Of a stretch of DNA of 64,000 nucleotides, positions 11,813-23,613 are shown piece by piece; the first letter of the stretch is position 1; every line of letters starts with the position of its first letter. The position numbers were made by a program, and so were the translations under genes. Source of the DNA: Armigeres subalbatus (taxonomy: Eukaryota > Arthropoda > Insecta > Diptera > Culicidae). The stretch lies in assembly GCF_024139115.2 (NCBI RefSeq), contig NW_026942669.1:124001-188000 (forward strand), in the 5' to 3' direction. The notes beneath the pieces are model-generated. The model saw only the letters and a list, made by a program, of their open reading frames with translations, ran no database searches and had not been told where the DNA came from.

Positions 11813-13455
11813 GTAGTGCCCAGAGGACAGATCACACATCTTGGTGCAGACTGACAGGTGCGAGCTTGGTGGTTTTCAGCTCCACACCTACGGCATAGCT
11901 TACTGCGGTCAGGCCCCTTGTAGTCATAGGATTTATGACCGTGGTCAAGGCAACTGTCACACTTTGTCACACTGTCACTTTGCGTAACCGAATCGCGGAT
12001 CCCTGGATCTCGACATTGCACTGATCTCTCAGTGCGTCTACCAGGTCTTCGGCCTCGGTTATCTCTTCCAGGCCCTTGCACTGGATGTTTGAAACTGGGC
12101 ATATGGCACTAACTTGAACCTCATTTCCCAGGACCTCCTTTGTCAACTTTTTAAACTCAGAACTCTTTTGAGCAGCATCCCACTTCAAGATGAGAATCAT
12201 CTCGCCTTTTCGCGTTCGACGAGCTAGAGCAGGGAATCAATATTCGAGCAACGCCTAAAAATATACCTTTTGTCATCAACAGAGTTTGTTACTGACAAAC
12301 ACACTTCGCAACAAGCCTTTATCAGAACCCGAACACAATATGACAAGAATTATTTCCCTTGCATGCCCTGATATTTCCGAGAATACGATGCTATTTTATT
12401 ATTCAAGGTTAGATTTTCGAATATTTCCATAAAAGCAGAAACTACGATAGCATAAAAATGAAATTTGATGTCGAGATAATGCAAAATAACGGTATGAAAA
12501 GTAAGCAACAAAATTGCCTTCTTTTTTGTTTCTGACAAAAATTTTCGGATCTTTGTCATTATTATCTTCGACAAAAACAAAGCTTTGTCGCTTGTTTCGC
12601 AAGCGCATCCAAGAAAAATTGATTCCCTGAGCTAGAGAGCTTTTCGTTGCATATCATAGTCACCAAGACGTCGGCGTAGCTTTTATCGTCAGTCTTGACG
12701 ATAATCGCCTCACTTCTGTCTTTTCGCTTGCCACTGCCATTGGAAGGCGTACCCGTTTTCTCACGGGCTCTACCCTTCTTAGCAGTGGCCTGCTCCGCTC
12801 CATTTGCCGCACTCCTTGCGGCTTGATGACGACTCCGCTTCGCCTTTTTGGGATTCACGACCTCCGTCCACGGCAGGTCCTCCTTCCGGCGATCCTCAGT
12901 TACCCTCTTTGGTGGAGGTTTTCCTTTGGTTGTAACCCTTTCAGTTAGCTTCATTCAGGTCCGCCGACTGAGTGACCTTACCGGAGTTGCACCGCTGATG
13001 GCCATCCGCTTTTGGAGTTCCGCAGCCTCTTCTCCTCAGTAAGGAGACGAAACCCGATTCAGCCTCCTTCCTGACCTTTACCGCCGACTTCTTCTCCTCA
13101 GTAGGAATGCGGACTTCGCATCCACTATTAAAGCGCAGAGGGTCAGTACGGCCTGTTTCAGATCCTTACTATAGTTTACGTGGGTATCCATAAAGGACAT
13201 GATTATCTACATATGAAACGTCAGTAACCACCTCCATTGTTCAGAGATGAACCAGTCAAAGGCTGAAAATCTCAAAAATAAAGCTAATAATAATAGTAAC
13301 ATCCATTGTCTGACCTCCGCTATCCTCGTGGTTGGTCATCACCGACTTTATGACCTTGGTCAGAGAGGGACCGTCCATTTTTACGTCGACCAGCACCTCA
13401 TCTAACCCACCACTGCCATCACCTTCACCTCCCCCCGACGACCTTTGGAGACCAG
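11790..13455 (-). pseudogene. R1-like LINE gag (ORF1), split by a MITE
   Basis: Minus-strand pieces make up a degraded ORF1 of an R1-like LINE. An N-terminal basic region is at 12630-12954. A middle segment with EVQVSAICPVSNIQCKGLEE is at 11967-12221. A C-terminal zinc-knuckle region (CDSCLDHGHKSYDYKG, CRRCGAENHQARTC) is at 11790-12102. The middle and C-terminal pieces are in different frames. The 400-bp MITE at 12230-12629 separates N-terminal from middle. About 12960-13455 continues upstream with broken acidic sequence (DGSGGLDEVLVDVKMDGPSL), probably the gag N-terminus. No pol follows, because the 3' side ends in the tRNA-like element near 11812. Confidence 0.75.
12230..12629. mobile_element. 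400-bp hAT-like MITE inside R1-like gag
   Basis: Ends are CAGGGAATCAAT and ATTGATTCCCTG. AGCTAGAG is duplicated exactly on both sides (12222-12229 and 12630-12637). The 8-bp duplication and CAG-start TIR suggest hAT, although the target lacks the usual T at position 2. ORFs inside are AT-rich noise. Confidence 0.85.
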
Positions 13456-13494
13456 TTTGACAACTGTATGACAGGATTGTACCGCGTGCTGCAA

Positions 13495-15033
13495 GGCCCA
13501 CCACGGTTTTATGGGACGGAAGACAGCCTGACCATTGGCCCATTCGCCGTTCCAGGTCGGTGCCACGATGTCGTATGTCCTGCGCGCGTGCTCCTAGGTT
13601 CATTAGCATACCGCCACCGTTGTCTGCCACATAGCCATTCAGGTGCTCTTCGTAGTGCTCCCGCCACCTTTGGATCACCTCACACTCGTTTGTAAGAAGG
13701 TTCCCGTTTATGTCCTTACACATATCGGGCTGTGGCACGTGGCCCTTACGTGAACGGTTTCACTTCTCATAGCACTTTCGTGCGATATCATCGCGGTACA
13801 GTTGCTCCGTCTCTTCACGGTCTGGATCTTCCTGTAGGCGTTTTTTCTTCCGAAAAATCGAGTTCTGTCTGTTCCGCGCCCGTTTGTATCGTGCCTCGTT
13901 CGCCCTCGTGCGGTGTTGCAGTAATCTCGCCCATGCTGCATTCTTCTCCTCAACTAACTGCTCACATTCGCCGTCATACCAGTCGTTTCTCTGATCCGGA
14001 GCCACCGTGCCAAGTGCAGCGGTTGCGGTGCTTCCAATGGCGGATCGAATATCTCTCCAGCCATCTTCAAGAGATGCTGCGCTTAGCTGCTCTTCCGTTG
14101 GGAGTGCCACTTCCAGCTGCTGCGCGTAGTATTGGGCTAGTCTACCTTTTTATAGCCGCCCAATGTTTAGCCGCGGGGGACGACTCCGACGTACACCGTC
14201 GAGAGTTTTGAGCGCAGGCATACTGCAACGAGGTAGTGGTTGGATTCAATATTCGCACTGATGTAAGTGCGGACGTTCGTGATGTCGGAGAAGAATTTGC
14301 CGTCGATCAGAGCGTGGTCGATTTGGTTTTCCGTTACTTGATAAGGTGATTTCCATGTGGCTTTGTGGATATTCTTGCGGAGGGAGAAAGTGCTTCGGAC
14401 TACCATTCCGCGGAAGGCTGCAAAGTTTATGCATCGTTGGCCGTTGTCGTTCGATATGGTATGCAGACAATACGTCCGATGACCGGTCATTTCCTCTCTT
14501 CCTACCTGAGCGTTCATGTCACCTATGACGATTTTGCAATCCCGCAGTGGGCATCCATCGTATGTCTGCTCCAGCTGCGCATAGAACGCTTTTTTCTCGT
14601 CGTCGGGTCTCCCTTCGTGAGGGCAGTGCACGTTGATGATGCTACTATAGTTGAAGAAACGGCCTCTAATCCTCAGCTTGCACATCCTTGCGTTTATTGG
14701 CTGCCACCCAATCACACGTTGGCGCATCTTGCTCAGCACTATGAAGTTGGTTCCCAGCTCTTTGGTGGTGCCATAGCTTTGGTAGAAGGTAGCCGCTTGA
14801 TGCCCGCTTTTCCACACTTTCTATCCTGTCCAGCAGATTTCCTGCAGCGCTATGATGTCGAAGTTGCGGGGATGTAATTCATCGTAGATTATCCTGTCGC
14901 AACCTGCGAAGCCTAGCGACTTGCAGTTCCATGTTCCAAGCTTCCAATCGTGATCCTTTATTCGTCGCTTAGGTCGTTGCCGATTATATCGAGTCGTATT
15001 ATCTTCTATGTCGTTCGAAATGGTTGTTTTTAA
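13495..15033 (-). pseudogene. RTE-like LINE, endonuclease half
   Basis: The minus strand encodes the start of an endonuclease-RT polyprotein. WKLGTWNCKSLGFAGCDRI and FDIIALQEICWTG (14821-15033) lead, after one in-frame TAG near 14820, into a long endonuclease stretch (14167-14817) with CKIVIGDMNAQVG and ENQIDHALIDGKFF. A frameshift near 14140 leads to a basic linker (13760-14110, RNDWYDGECEQLVEEKNAAW), another stop, and INGNLLTNECEVIQRWREHY just before the RT domain. RT itself is missing, and sequence near 13455-13495 passes into R1-like gag. The 5' end is cut by the foldback element and continues at 19433. Confidence 0.85.
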
Positions 15034-15436
15034 CCCGTTTCGGTCTGACCTAGAAATCAAAATTGAAATAACCCGTGTAGGCTCATTTTTCGTCCGATTG
15101 CCATGAAATTTTCAGGGAAGAAGCGTCATCATGTCTATTTTTTGGTACATGACTTGATTTGACCATGGTGCCAATCCGGCTGGATTTATTAAGGGGGGTC
15201 CTGGGTCAGATGCAGTCAAAAACGGGTCATTTTTTTAAACCATTGATAAATGAACGAAAGTGACCAAAATGCTGATGCAAACGTGGTCAATCATCATTGA
15301 CCAGCATCAGAAGTTAGTTTTAATACATTTGAATCACCAGGACATGGTTCCGGATGTTCCGGGAACCTGGTTCCCTGGGGTATCCCTGGGGTGGTGGACA
15401 CTTTTCAAGGGAACACAACCCAGTCTTGTGACCTAT

Positions 15437-16665
15437 CAAACTTCATGGTTTTGGAAGACAATGCTAATAGATGAGTTTTTGGGAGGTTTTGAACACATTG
15501 ACCACATCCGGAAGTGTTCCCGGGAGCCTGGTTTCCTCAGGGAAGTGGACAAATCTCGATTAGCACCAAAACCCATCTTGCGACATATCAAACTCCACGA
15601 TTTTGAAAGACAAGCTCAATAGGTGAGTTTTTGAGAGTTTCTGGACACATTGGCCACGTCCGGAAGTGTTCCCGGGAATTTGGATCCCCCGAGAAAGTGG
15701 ACAAATCTTGCCTAGCACCAAAACCCATCTTGCGACATATCAAACTCCATGATTTTGAAAAACAAGCACAATACATGATTTTTTGAGAAATTTTGGACAC
15801 GTTGATCACGTCCGAAAGTGTTACCAGGAGCCTGGTTCCCTCAGGGAAGTGGACAAATTTTGTTTAGCACCGAAACCCATCTTGCGACATATCAAACTCC
15901 ATGATTTTGAAAGACACGCACAATTCATGATTTTTTGAGAGGTTTTGGACACATTGGCCACGTCCGTAAGTGTTCCCGAGAGCCTGGTTCCTTCAGGGAA
16001 GTGGAAAAATTTTGATTAGCACCGAAACCCATTTTGCGACCCATCAAACTCCATGATTTTGAAAAACAAGCTCAATAGATGAAATTTTGAGAGGTTTTGA
16101 GCACATTGGCCACGTCCGGAAGTGTTCTTGGGCGCCTGATTTCCTCAGGGGACCGGACAAATTTCGATTAGCACCGAAACCCATCTTGCGGCATGTCAAA
16201 CTCCATGATTTTAAAAAAAACAAGCACAATACATGAATTTTTGAGAGATTTTGGACACATTGGTCACGTCCGGAAGAGTTCCCGGGAGCCTGGTTCCCTC
16301 AGGGAAGTGGACAAATTTTGATTAGCACCGAAACCCATCTTGCGACATATCAAACTCCATGATTTTGAAAGACAAGCTCAATAGATGAATTTTTAAGAGG
16401 TTTTGAACACATTGACCTCATCCGCAAGTGTTCCCGGGAGCCTGATTCCCTCAGGGGACCGGACAAATTTCGATTATCACCGAAACCCATTTTGCGGCAT
16501 GTCCAATTCCATGATTTTGAAAGACAAGCACAATACACGAATATTTGAGAGATTTTGGACATACTGGCCACGTCTGGGAGTGTTCCCGGGAGCCTGGTTC
16601 TCTCAGCGAAGCGGTCAAATTTCGATTGGCTCCAAAAACCATCTTGCGACATATCAAATTTCATT
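15437..16665 (-). repeat. Left tandem array of about 152-bp units (about 8)
   Basis: Units restart at about 15437, 15589, 15741, 15893, 16044, 16197, 16350 and 16507. Each carries CAAACTCCATGATTTTGAAA, GTGTTCCCGGGAGCCTGG and ACCGAAACCCATCTTGCG. Units differ by a few percent to perhaps 15 percent. Confidence 0.85.
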
Positions 16666-16669
16666 ATTT

Positions 16670-18495
16670 TGCTTGGCTTTCAAAATCATGAAGTTTGTTA
16701 CGTCACAAGATGAGTTTCGGTACTAATCTAAATTTGTTTACTTCCTTGAGGGAACCAGAATCCCAAGACCACTTCCGGTCGTGGCCAATGTATCAAAAAT
16801 CTCAAAAAATAATTCATGTATTAAACTTGTCTTTCAAAATCATGGAGTTTGATTTGTCGCTAGATGGGTTTCGGTGCTAATCGAAATTTGTCCGCTTCTC
16901 TGAGGGAACCAGGCTCCCGGGAACACTTACGGACGAGGCCAATGTGTCCAAAACCTCTCAGCTTGTCTTCCAAAATCATGGAGTTTGATATGTCGCATGA
17001 TGGGTTTTTGTGCTTATCGAAATTTGTCCGCTTCCCTGCTTCACTGCCGGACGTGGCCAATGTGTCCAAAATCTCTCAAAAACTCATCTATTGAGCTTGT
17101 CTTCCAAAATCATGGAGTGTGATATGTCGTAAGATGGGTTTTGGTGCTAGGCAAGATTTGTCCACTTTCTTGAGGGAACCAGGTTCCCGGGAACACTTCC
17201 AAAGTGGCCAATGAGTCCAAAATCTTGCAAAAACTCATCTGTTGATTTTGTCTTTCAAAATCATGAAGTTTGATATGTCGCAAGATGGGTTTCGGTGCTA
17301 ATCGAAATTTGTCCGCTTCTCTGAGGGAACCAGGCTCCCGGGAACACTTCCGAACGTGGCCAATGTGTCCAACACCTCTCAGAAACTCATCTATTGAGCT
17401 TGTCTTTCAAAATCATGGAGTTTGGGATACCGCTAGATGGGCTCCGGCGCTAATCGAAATTTGTTCGCTTTCCTGAGGAAACCAGGCTCCCAGGAACACT
17501 GCCGGACGTGGCCAATGTGTCCAAAATCTCTCAAAAACTCATCTATTGAGCTTGTCTTCCAAAATCATGGAGTTTGACGTGTCGCAAGATGAGTTTTGGT
17601 GCTAGGCGGGATTTGTCCGCTTCCCTGAGGGAACCAGGTTCCCGGGAACACTTCCGGACGTGGTCAATGTGTCCAAAATCTCTCGAAAACCCATCTATTG
17701 AGCTTGTCTTTCAAAATCATGGAGTTTGATATGTCGCATGATGGGTTTTTGTGCTTATCGAAATTTGTCCGCTTCCCTGAAGGAACCAGGCTCACGGGAA
17801 CACTTACGGACGTGGCCAATGTGTTCAACACCTCTCAAAAACTCATGTGTTGTGCGTGTCTTTCAAAATCATGGAGTTGGCATACCGCAAGATGGGCTCC
17901 GGCGCTAATCGAAATTTGTTCGCTTTCCTGAGGAAACCAGGCTCCCAGGAACACTGCCGGACGAGGTAAATGTGTCCAAAATCTCTCGAAAACCCATCTA
18001 TTGAGCTTGTCTTTCAAAACCATGGAGTTTGATGTGTCGCAAGATGGGTTTCGGTGCTAATCGAAATTTGTCCGCTTCCCTGAAGGAACCAGGCTCTCGG
18101 GAACACTTACGGACGAGACCAACGTGTCCAAAACCTCTCAAAAAATTATGTGTTGTGCGTGTCTTTCAAAATCATGGAGTTTGATATGTCGCAATATGGG
18201 TTTCGGTGCTAATAAAAATTTGTCCACTTTTCTAAGGGAACCAGGCTTCCGGGAACACTTCCGAACGTGGCCACTGTGTCCAAAACCTCTCAAAAACTCA
18301 TCTATTGAGCTTGTCTTCCGAAATCATGGAGTTTGAAATGTCGCATGATGGGTTTTTGTGCTTATCGAAATTTGTCCTCTTCCCTGAAGGAACCAGGCTC
18401 CCGGGAACACTTCCGAACGTGGTCAATATGTCCAAAACCTCCCAAAAACTCATCTATTAGCATTGTCTTCCAAAACCATGAAGTTTGATATGTCA
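16670..18495 (+). repeat. Right tandem array of about 152-bp units (about 12)
   Basis: It holds the same unit in the opposite orientation, e.g. TTTCAAAATCATGGAGTTTG, CGCAAGATGGGTTTCGGTGC and CCAGGCTCCCGGGAACACTT. It has about four more units than the left array, so arm lengths differ. Confidence 0.85.
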
Positions 18496-18779
18496 CAAGA
18501 CTGGGTTGTGTTCCCTTGAAAAGTGTCCACCACCCCAGGGATACCCCAGAGAACCAGGTTCCCGGAACATCCGGAACCATGTCCTGGTGATTCAAATGTA
18601 TCAAAACTAACTTCTTATGCTGGTCAATGATGATTGACCACGTTTGCATCAGCATTCTGGTCACTTTCGTTCATTTATCAATGGCTTTAAAAAAATGACC
18701 CGTTTTTGACTGCATCTGGCCCAGGACCCCCCTTAATAAATCCGGCCGGATTGGCACCATGGTCAAATCAAGTCATGTA

Positions 18780-19314
18780 CCGTCAACTGGGGGGAAGATG
18801 ATCATTTTTAAGACAAAACATGCAATAACAATGTGTGTTTATATTTTAAATCGAAACAAATATTTTCAAAACATGTACTGCTATACGTTGCAATAATCAA
18901 CAACTTTAGTTTTCTGAAATGCGTTCGCATTTATTAAAATAAATTAAATTATCACACATTTTTTGAGTAATCTGGTTTGGGGTGAAGTTGATCAAGACAG
19001 CTCTACTAAAATCATTATGACCTAGTAGTCAAAATACACTAGGTTATTTGTATGAATGTTGATTTTACTACGTAAAGAAGTCTACGAAGTCAATATTTGA
19101 AACGAAAATAGCGTCATTTATGACTATCTCTCTCTTTCTTCCACAAAATACATTTTCATGATTATAATCGAAAAACTCGGATTTCTACCTAGCGGTAACA
19201 TTACTTGGACGGAGGATATTGTTGACTACCGTTTCATAAAAAATATTGGCACTTTTGACTGACGCATCAAATGATCATCTTCACCTCAATGATCATCTTC
19301 CCCCCAGTTGACGG
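18780..19314. mobile_element. 535-bp MITE nested in the right foldback arm
   Basis: Ends are CCGTCAACTGGGGGGAAGAT and its complement. The uninterrupted left arm reads TTTTTGGTACATGACTTG at the same place, so the insertion site is certain. The duplication is TA or GTAC; these cannot be separated because GTAC is palindromic. No ORF of note. Confidence 0.9.
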
Positions 19315-19432
19315 TACCAAAAAATAGACATGATGACGCTTCTTCCCTGAAAATGTCATGGCAATCGGACGAAAAATGAGCCTACACGGGTTATTTCAAT
19401 TTTGATTTCTAGGTCAGACCGAAACGGGTTAA

Positions 19433-19550
19433 AGGCGGCTTATTGGGCCTGCGCAAACCTCCTGTCTCGTCGGAGGGCCGTCGTGTCAGGGCTGTTTAGC
19501 GTCCCACCTAACACCTGGACGTGGGAGTTGGGACCCATAGATAAGTAACA
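19433..19550 (-). pseudogene. 5' end of the RTE-like LINE, displaced by the foldback
   Basis: The sequence upstream of the LINE start (cggcttattgggcctgcg, then the CGTCGGAGGGCCGTCG region) resembles that near 52255-52320. It continues the LINE interrupted at 15033. Confidence 0.6.
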
Positions 19551-21959
19551 CATTTGAACAATTACAAAGATTTACAATCGATCATATTTTGAATTCAAAA
19601 TCCAACCCAAAACAAATATCATAAGAACATGAAGTATCGGATCAGAAGCACATGTGTACTAGAGAGGATCGATGCAGTCGGAAGAATCGGAAGCCAGAAT
19701 ACTTGAAAAATTATGTTCTTCATAAATACAAATTATTAAAATGTTTTAAAAATATTTCCAACGTAAAGTAGAGATGCAGTAGGCTGTAATATATGTAAAC
19801 GATTGTAGTAGACTTTCAAATGCGTAATAAACTACTTTTTCACCTGATCTAAAAGGACGACTGTGCGACGGCATACGAGGAAGACGGAAAGATTTCGACG
19901 GTTGCCCTTACGTCTTTTCAAATGTCAGAAATCATTATTTTTTGCAGGAATAATTAAAAATCTGACCCCATTGTAGATTGTACCAATTTGGGGGAAGTTC
20001 TCCACCAAATTTCGAGAAATTTCCTCAAATTGTGTGAATGCCCGGAATACGAAAAACAAAAAAAAGCTCAGTGTAATTTCTATTACATTTTGTCACATGG
20101 ACTGTGTGATCAGGTATGTCACTTTCTCCTTCCATGTCAGAAAACATTGTAGAGAACCGTAAATTCTTGCAAGTGGTGAAAGGCTACCGATGATTGCCAT
20201 GTGTTTCGCCCTTCGAAGTGCAATCAAGTTTGCATCTAACTGAACTTATAACGACGGGTCCTGGTATGCATGATCCAATCCCATTAACTCCATGCATCAC
20301 GAAACGGTAATGTCGCGCATAGAGATGACACCAAAAAGAGCCACGCAACCATCCCTCAATTATTGGCTACCTCTAGAGCTGCATCGCGGTGTTGATCTTT
20401 ATCGGAGGTCACACGTGAGTACAGTTGGCTAACGAGGAGAAAAAATGTGAAATTCTTTTACATTTTCACATCCATCATCAGTCATACGGTGAAAATTAAC
20501 AGTTGGTGAAAGATGGTATTTATTTATTTTCCTCTGTTTGTGACCGAACCGATAGATGCCACACGGAATGAGTTAAGTTAACGTTTGGTTTAGATTAAAC
20601 AAACCATTCGATCAACTTCCTCCTAATTTTTTTCCAATTTTACACAAATAGAAATGGGAACATACTGGCTGTGCATGTGCTAAGACAAGATAAGACAAGA
20701 CAAGACAAGAAATGGGAACATTTTTCTGTTTTTTTTATCATCATGATATGTGACTGATCATTTGTATCTAGGTACTACCTACTTATTATCATCAACAAAA
20801 TGTGAATTTGGTGGCAAAATATAAAATTTTGGAAATATGCTCTTTGGAGCCAAGCATGTTGTGAAAATAGTGAGGTTAGGTACTTCCGATTCATGTCCAC
20901 TATATGAAATTATTAAAATTATTAAGTGCTGACCTCGAGTATATAGAGTACAGAGTTGAGGAATATTGAACTATATCTGTTGGTGAGCCCCAATACCCTC
21001 CGGTGACTATGATAGTGAACAGCTTTAGTTTCATGACACGATAACATCGATGTCGAGCGATGCTTCTCAACGTCGTCAGGGTGAATAATGTGCGATAAGG
21101 ACAACAGAATTACATAAAGTTGTTTATGATTGTTAAATCCGCCTTACGATCCTTCAGGATAATAGTCTCGAAAAAGGAATTGTAAAGTAAGTTATGTCAG
21201 AAGTAATTCTGGCACAAGCCAGGCTATATGCGTTTTGACCATGCGTAAAAAACAGGTTTTGCATAAAAATGAGTTGCGAATCAAGTACAGAGGTCGTGAG
21301 GGAAAAAATGTTTGATTATTGACTCCTTCACACAAAAAAAATCTGAAATTGATCCGGCACTGCTCATTTTTGCTAATGAGGGTCATTTTTACTGTACTAA
21401 AGTCCGATTTCTTCACCTCCGTTCAACTCCAACTCCAACAAGATACCCTAAAAACTGGAGTGTAGGTAAATGAATTGGTCGGATTTTAAAAATCTAAAAA
21501 AGAAACAAAAAACTAATACAATTTGAAAGAATTTTAATACTCAAATTTTTTTGTCGTTTTAGTTACCATTTTTGTATTAATTTCAATACTAAAGTCTGAC
21601 ATTTAGAAATGTAAGCCTCTTGGCTGCTCAGAAGGAGTTATGGGTGGGAAATTGTCGAGCACTGGGTCATTCCATTATATAGCACCGTTTTACCCAATGC
21701 CCCACTCTTCACTTACCTTTAGCAGGAGTAATGGAAGCTGAAAAACCTTGCGGAGAAGGGGAAGCCAACCGGTTCTCTTGACCAAGGTGGACTAAAATCG
21801 TGGAAAAGGTGTCTTCTCAAAGTGGACTACCAAGACCAAGGCTTGAATACCCCTTTCAGGTACGGAAGCGGAACAAGCAATACATATGCAATGAGGGAGT
21901 GCAGCTCTAAAATAACCTGACCATTAGTTTTCATCTTAACATTACTAATTTATTCGCCC
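19551..21959. other. AT-rich intergenic DNA
   Basis: No gene recognised. A short AAGAC-type microsatellite lies at about 20680-20710. Open frames of 60-75 codons have no features. Confidence 0.4.
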
Positions 21960-22790
21960 CTTGGGCATTTTCAATGGAAAGACAATGGTGTACTTGCGCT
22001 TTTTACTGCAGATGGTGGTCGGCGGCGATGATCTCGTTGGCTAGCATTGGTGGCGGCGATGACGCTGACGATGACGAGGATTTCCGGTCACAATCCGGCG
22101 CGATCATGCTGCTTTCGGGCTTGGATGTTTCCGATGGGGTACCGGGAGTGCTTCGGACCGTCTCGGAGATTTGTGGTTGGCTTGGTGGCGATGGGTAGAC
22201 ACGAAACTTCACCGTGGTGGCGGCCGCTGGAGGTGGCCGATTGCTCGGCGACGGGAGGCTTGCGGCTACGATCCAATCCGCGTGATGGTGGCCGGGAATT
22301 GAAGTGGGTGGTTGCCTTTTCGTCGGGGTATGTAGGCCTGCGACCTAAATTGGCTCGATGGCGGATGGTGTCGGCGGTCGCCAAAGGATCTTCGTTTGGG
22401 AGGGCCTGCAACCACAATGGGCACGATGGCGGATGGTGACGGCGGTTGCCCCAGCAATGTATATCGAGGTGATCGAATCTACGAGCAGGTGGGCGCGATG
22501 TCGGCTTGGATTGGCGGTTGCCGATCGATTCCAGTTCCGGATTCACCTTGCCTTACCTCCGAACTGGCGCTATACCCGCCACTGGATTTAATCCGGCTTG
22601 ATGGATGACACTGCGGAGTATAATATCCGTCTTGCCCGATAACTCGAAAAGAAAGGCCCGGAAGCAGACTCGGGCCTGTCCCGCAACAATTAATACACCA
22701 AATTGTCTCTCCATAGCGCGTTTCACACCACTCTCTCCATCTATCTTCTACAAACATTTTACCTTTTCTTCTAATAATTCACACCTATTG
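21960..22790. other. GC-rich block with overlapping frames on both strands
   Basis: The block is clearly richer in G+C than its surroundings and contains degenerate direct repeats, e.g. GATGGCGGATGGTG twice and GGCGGTTGCC twice, spaced about 60-70 bases. Both strands stay open for 130-150 codons (22047-22439 plus, 22088-22546 minus), rich in Pro, Ser, Arg or Trp. It could be part of a transposon gag or a decayed exon; I cannot decide. Confidence 0.4.
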
Positions 22791-23030
22791 AAGGTGGACT
22801 TTCTTAGAGGTGCTATTGTTGTAATCACTATGCTAACAAAAGATACAATAGTTTACAATAAAATCACACCGTACTATTTTCTTCAACTAACCGTACTATA
22901 GATTTAAGGCTTTACACTACTTTCACAATAGCACGCTATTTATCCTTAAGAGAGCACCACTTCACTGCATAAGCATGCAAATTTTATTTTGTAATTTAAT
23001 TTTAATTTAACTTTACGGCGCGCACTACTA

Positions 23031-23269
23031 CAGTGATCGTTCGCTAATTGTTGTTTTTCTAGTTGGGGCGCTTTTTAGTCGCTAATTGGGGCGAAACCCA
23101 ATTAAAAAGCAGCTAAACGTCAGAATGTGATGTCAAAAACGCGTTGACGTTTTGTTTCCGTGTTTGGCGGGATCGATATTTTCTGGCGCGTAAAATTTTC
23201 CTTTGTTCAATGCAAAAAGTAAACAACATTGACGCTTGTCAAAACGCCCCAATTAGCGAACGATCACTA
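23031..23269. mobile_element. 239-bp MITE, TA target
   Basis: The left end CAGTGATCGTTCGCTAATT and the complement of the right end TAGTGATCGTTCGCTAATT match, with TA on both sides (23029-23030 and 23270-23271). An internal GTCGCTAATTGGGGCGAAA repeats the terminal word. Confidence 0.85.
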
Positions 23270-23313
23270 TATCAGACAAAAAGAAGACCCGACTCACCCT
23301 CGACGGTCTATTT

Positions 23314-23600
23314 CTTCTTCTTCACTGGCATTACATCCCCCACTGGGACATTGCCGCCTCGCAGCTTAGTGTTCAATTAGCACTTCCACAGTTATTAACT
23401 GCGAGGTTTCTAAGCCAAGGTACCATTTCTGCATTCGTATATCATGAGGCTAACACGATGATACTTTTATGCCCAAGGAAGTCGAGACAATTTTCAATCC
23501 GAAAATTGTCTAGACCGGCACCGGGAATCGAACCCAGCCACCCTCAGCATGGTCTTGCTTTGTAGCCGCGCGTCTTACCGCACGGCTAAGGAGGGCCCTA
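23314..23600 (-). mobile_element. Feilai-type tRNA-derived SINE
   Basis: Read on the minus strand, it starts at 23600 with a tRNA-like head. An A box (TAGCCGTGCGGTAAGACG) and a B box (GGTTCGATTCC) form a pol III promoter. The body contains AGCCTCATGATATACGAATG and AACCTCGCAGTTAATAACTG and ends in a (GAA)n tail. The 13-base duplication CGACGGTCTATTT flanks it (23301-23313 and 23601-23613). It is recognised from memory as the Aedes Feilai family; length about 287 bases looks full. Confidence 0.9.
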
Positions 23601-23613
23601 CGACGGTCTATTT

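Larger units (their letters stand above)
15034..19428. mobile_element. 4.4-kb TTAA foldback element built from inverted 152-bp repeats
   Basis: Ends are CCCGTTTCGGTCTGACC and its complement, flanked by TTAA on both sides (15030-15033 and 19429-19432). About 400 outer bases of each arm are near-identical inverted copies. Further in, each arm is a tandem array of about 152-bp units, in opposite orientation left and right, meeting near 16670. No transposase was found; short frames in the units are unrelated to coding because 152 is not a multiple of three. The architecture resembles Drosophila Foldback elements in outline. TTAA targets occur for piggyBac and Kolobok families, so the source of mobilising enzyme is open. 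It is inserted in the 5' part of an RTE-like LINE. Confidence 0.85.

Noticed and set aside
15437..18495. CRISPR-like array
   Set aside because: Units are about 152 bp, contiguous and diverged, without constant short repeats and unique spacers; it is eukaryotic foldback satellite.
15260..18664. ORFs of 60-120 codons in the foldback arms
   Set aside because: Mirror images in both arms and not multiple-of-three periodic; non-coding satellite.
22088..22546. 152-codon Arg/Pro-rich ORF as a gene
   Set aside because: Overlaps equally long frames on the other strand in a GC-rich repetitive block; no domain or start evidence.
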